From Bolinopsis microptera (Eukaryota; Ctenophora; Tentaculata; Lobata; Bolinopsidae), in the NCBI RefSeq assembly GCF_026151205.1, contig NC_087080.1, positions 6,119,096 to 6,179,095 of the forward strand: DNA of 60,000 nucleotides, written 5' to 3'. The translations under genes and the position numbers were made by a program. The stretch's first letter is position 1, and every line of letters starts with the position of its first letter. Of the stretch, positions 58,248-60,000 are shown piece by piece. The notes beneath the pieces are model-generated. The model was not told where the DNA came from. It saw nothing but the letters and a program-made list of their open reading frames with translations, and searched no databases.

Positions 58248-59048
58248 ATGATCAAGTCTACAATGGATGAAATAAAAACAAGTTTAATTGTTTCTGGACG
58301 AGGGAAAATAATAAAAACCATGTTTGATCGACCCTTGTCTGTTCAGGGGAAATCTATTCGACTAAAATCTGTGAACTTTCCGATTCCACAGAACCAACCT
58401 ATCCGATATACATTTTCTGTAAAAGATGTTGCAGGAACCATTCATACTCTTTCTCTACCACCAGAGAACTGGTATTGGTCTGAAGACATATTGAAAACAA
58501 TGTATACAGTTTTGTGTGAGCTCTACGATTCTCTAGATTTTAACAACTCACAAACTCACATTATCGACAGCGAGTCCCAAGATGTTGAAATAGTCAACTA
58601 CAGCAAACCAAGATTCGTATCTGTACCGTATACAGCAATATATTACGGAGAAAGCGGTCTGAAGATTGTGCCAGACCAATCGTCTCAGAGTGTATTCTCA
58701 TTATTTGTGAAGAGAGAAAATCGTTCTAATGATAAAAGACTTGCGTATATACCTCATATACCTTATTCATCTAGTACTCAGCAAGACACTGAAAACGAAT
58801 TAAATAGTACTCAAGCTGTGTACTTGTTTTGTGATGCTATCAGACCCATATATTTTGGAAGAAGTAAAAGACAAATACTAGATGTGATAAATATGTCACG
58901 TGATGGTAATTACTTTAGTAATTCCCAAGGTGAATTTCACGAATTTGCGGTTGATGAATTGATGCAGATTAGTTTTTATTTTCAGACGGTTGACGGTCTT
59001 GTGATAGGTTTTGACGATCCGGTAGTCATCCATTTCTTAATAAGCTAG
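58248..59048 (+). CDS. virus-like gene 3: putative capsid-associated protein (Polinton/adintovirus type)
   Basis: Encodes 266 residues from ATG 58248. It is beta-strand rich with few charged helices, as in jelly-roll proteins: SLIVSGRGKIIKTMFD and SIRLKSVNFPIP at the start, VYLFCDAIRPIYFG near residue 195, and at the end FHEFAVDELMQISFYFQTVD, GLVIGFDDPVVIHFLI. The closing pattern (strand, G, D/N-G, 'V-x-x-x-F', strand) and the phrase 'CD..RP.xxG' resemble a protein commonly encoded beside the polymerase in Maverick/Polinton elements and adintoviruses and proposed to be a minor capsid or penton-like component. The assignment is from memory of the pattern and is tentative. Confidence 0.5.
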   Translation: MIKSTMDEIKTSLIVSGRGKIIKTMFDRPLSVQGKSIRLKSVNFPIPQNQPIRYTFSVKDVAGTIHTLSLPPENWYWSEDILKTMYTVLCELYDSLDFNNSQTHIIDSESQDVEIVNYSKPRFVSVPYTAIYYGESGLKIVPDQSSQSVFSLFVKRENRSNDKRLAYIPHIPYSSSTQQDTENELNSTQAVYLFCDAIRPIYFGRSKRQILDVINMSRDGNYFSNSQGEFHEFAVDELMQISFYFQTVDGLVIGFDDPVVIHFLIS

Positions 59049-59241
59049 ACATATTAAATTATATAATTGAACAGGCGTCCAAATCAAATTACACAAAGTA
59101 ACCTACTTCATACTTGATACATGAATCTATGTTGGTCCTCACTTATTTTTCATGTAATCAGACAGTGTTCCGTTTTGTTGTAAGAAAAAAGACCTACTTA
59201 AGGAGTGACACAAAGGACGACTCTCATTAACCTATTAAACA

Positions 59242-59712
59242 ATGGACTTCCCCAGCGAAATTAATCTCGATGTTGAGGATGAATACAAGTCTATCTACAA
59301 AAAGCATTACCAGACAATTCGTACAAGAGTTACTAAAGGTCGTCTTAGAACGGTGTACCATTTTCTCGTCACTGGCGATTACTCACGGAATAAAGCTAAA
59401 GAATATATTTCAGAAATTGATATAGAATTAAATCGTAATAATGCCTACAAAATCAACGTGGCTTTCGGCTTTATTCTGAGGAATCATCGCACAGGTGATT
59501 TGAGGTTCTTTCATCCGTCACAAAATTCAATGCTATACGAATTACCAATGAAGGTAAAAAATAGAAAAGATATAAAAAAGATCCTTGATGACTTGGAAAG
59601 TGAAGATGCTAGAGCTTACGCAATGGCTCATAGACCCTCGACTGTATGGAGAATGGAGAAAATTGTTTGTGTTCGCTTCGATGTTTATAAATTGGCGACG
59701 CAAGTGACATAA
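59242..59712 (+). CDS. virus-like gene 4: Polinton polymerase-adjacent domain protein
   Basis: Encodes 156 residues from ATG 59242. KINVAFGFILRNHRTGDLRF, then FHPSQNSMLYELPM, a helix ending with LDDLESEDARAYAMAHRPST and VWRMEKIVCVRFDVYKL follow the pattern of a domain met at the N-terminus of, or beside, the protein-primed DNA polymerase of Maverick/Polinton elements (conserved 'G-x-x-x-x-N', 'RP-x-x-x-W' and 'V...V-x-F-x-V-x-K-L'). It is separated here from any polymerase. No TATA box is obvious upstream. Confidence 0.5.
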   Translation: MDFPSEINLDVEDEYKSIYKKHYQTIRTRVTKGRLRTVYHFLVTGDYSRNKAKEYISEIDIELNRNNAYKINVAFGFILRNHRTGDLRFFHPSQNSMLYELPMKVKNRKDIKKILDDLESEDARAYAMAHRPSTVWRMEKIVCVRFDVYKLATQVT

Positions 59713-59756
59713 ACTTTCATTTACGTTTTTGTTCAGTTACGTTTCGTGTCAAAATT

Positions 59757-60000
59757 ATGGATTTACCGAGTTATGTTGCTTATCGTATGTATTGTGATGT
59801 TAATGCGATACCAAGTCGCTACAACATAACATTTGAGAAGGTCTTCAGGGAGTTAACGGATTTTTCTCTTGCTTACACTAAGCAATACGCTGCCCAATTG
59901 TTTCATAAAATTCCAGGAAACCGAACCTCTATTGATGAGTTACTTACAGATACGAAGAACATTTTCACGGGTATTGTAAAAGAATTGGAGACTGTCGATA
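59757..60000 (+). CDS. virus-like gene 5, 5' part (runs off the window)
   Basis: Open frame from ATG 59757 to the edge, 81 codons, starting MDLPSYVAYRMYCDVNAI. It starts only 44 bases after gene 4. Codon use and spacing fit the preceding genes; no domain can be named from the visible part. Confidence 0.5.
   Translation, partial: MDLPSYVAYRMYCDVNAIPSRYNITFEKVFRELTDFSLAYTKQYAAQLFHKIPGNRTSIDELLTDTKNIFTGIVKELETVD

Overview
This is a window of animal nuclear DNA. It has intron-rich protein genes with GT-AG introns, C2H2 zinc-finger genes, LINE and DNA-transposon debris, and minisatellites. The sequence alone does not fix the species. The gene set and the repeat types (P2X7-tail-domain transposons, virus-like Maverick/Polinton genes) would suit an early-branching animal such as a cnidarian, but that is inference.

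Layout, left to right. (1) 1-1.06 kb: first exons of a SIRT4 sirtuin on the minus strand, leaving the window. (2) 1.4-4.5 kb: two tandem C2H2 zinc-finger genes plus a third, finger-less copy of their 3' flank. (3) 4.67-6.97 kb: a four-exon, 525-residue multi-pass membrane protein, tentatively MATE-like. (4) 7.2-7.3 kb: two abutting near-perfect palindromes. (5) 8.76-10.95 kb: a broken bacterial-type D-alanine-D-alanine ligase gene on the plus strand, interrupted by a hAT-type MITE and a LINE fragment. (6) 11.6-13.3 kb: palindromes and MITE-like repeats. (7) 14.24-22.52 kb: a complete CARM1 (PRMT4) gene, 13 coding exons and 522 residues, with a 2.8-kb composite repeat in one intron. (8) 23.15-24.56 kb: an intronless aspartyl aminopeptidase (DNPEP). 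(9) 25.35-52.98 kb: a complete MCM3 gene of 17 coding exons whose lengths sum to an 805-residue protein. Its introns hold a TTAA-flanked transposon with long inverted arms and a P2X7-tail-like gene, a TCAGGG satellite, LINE pieces, a second copy of the composite repeat, and an antisense intronless papain-family protease gene. (10) 53-55.9 kb: retroelement scraps and a tandem repeat loaded with CACGTG sites. (11) 56.0-60 kb: a compact run of five intronless plus-strand genes, three with their own TATA box, that look like part of a Maverick/Polinton or adintovirus-type element and continue past the right edge.

All host genes from SIRT4 to MCM3 lie on the minus strand. CARM1, MCM3 and SIRT4 are housekeeping genes of chromatin methylation, DNA replication and mitochondrial metabolism, with no evident functional linkage. 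Their exons were placed by protein similarity recalled from memory and by reading GT-AG borders and codon phase; every internal border listed for CARM1 and MCM3 keeps the phase consistent.

The three observations most worth following are the ligase pseudogene, the virus-like gene module at the right end, and the possible match between the zinc-finger reading code of the 2.9-kb gene and the GGA-rich repeats that have invaded the CARM1 and MCM3 introns.
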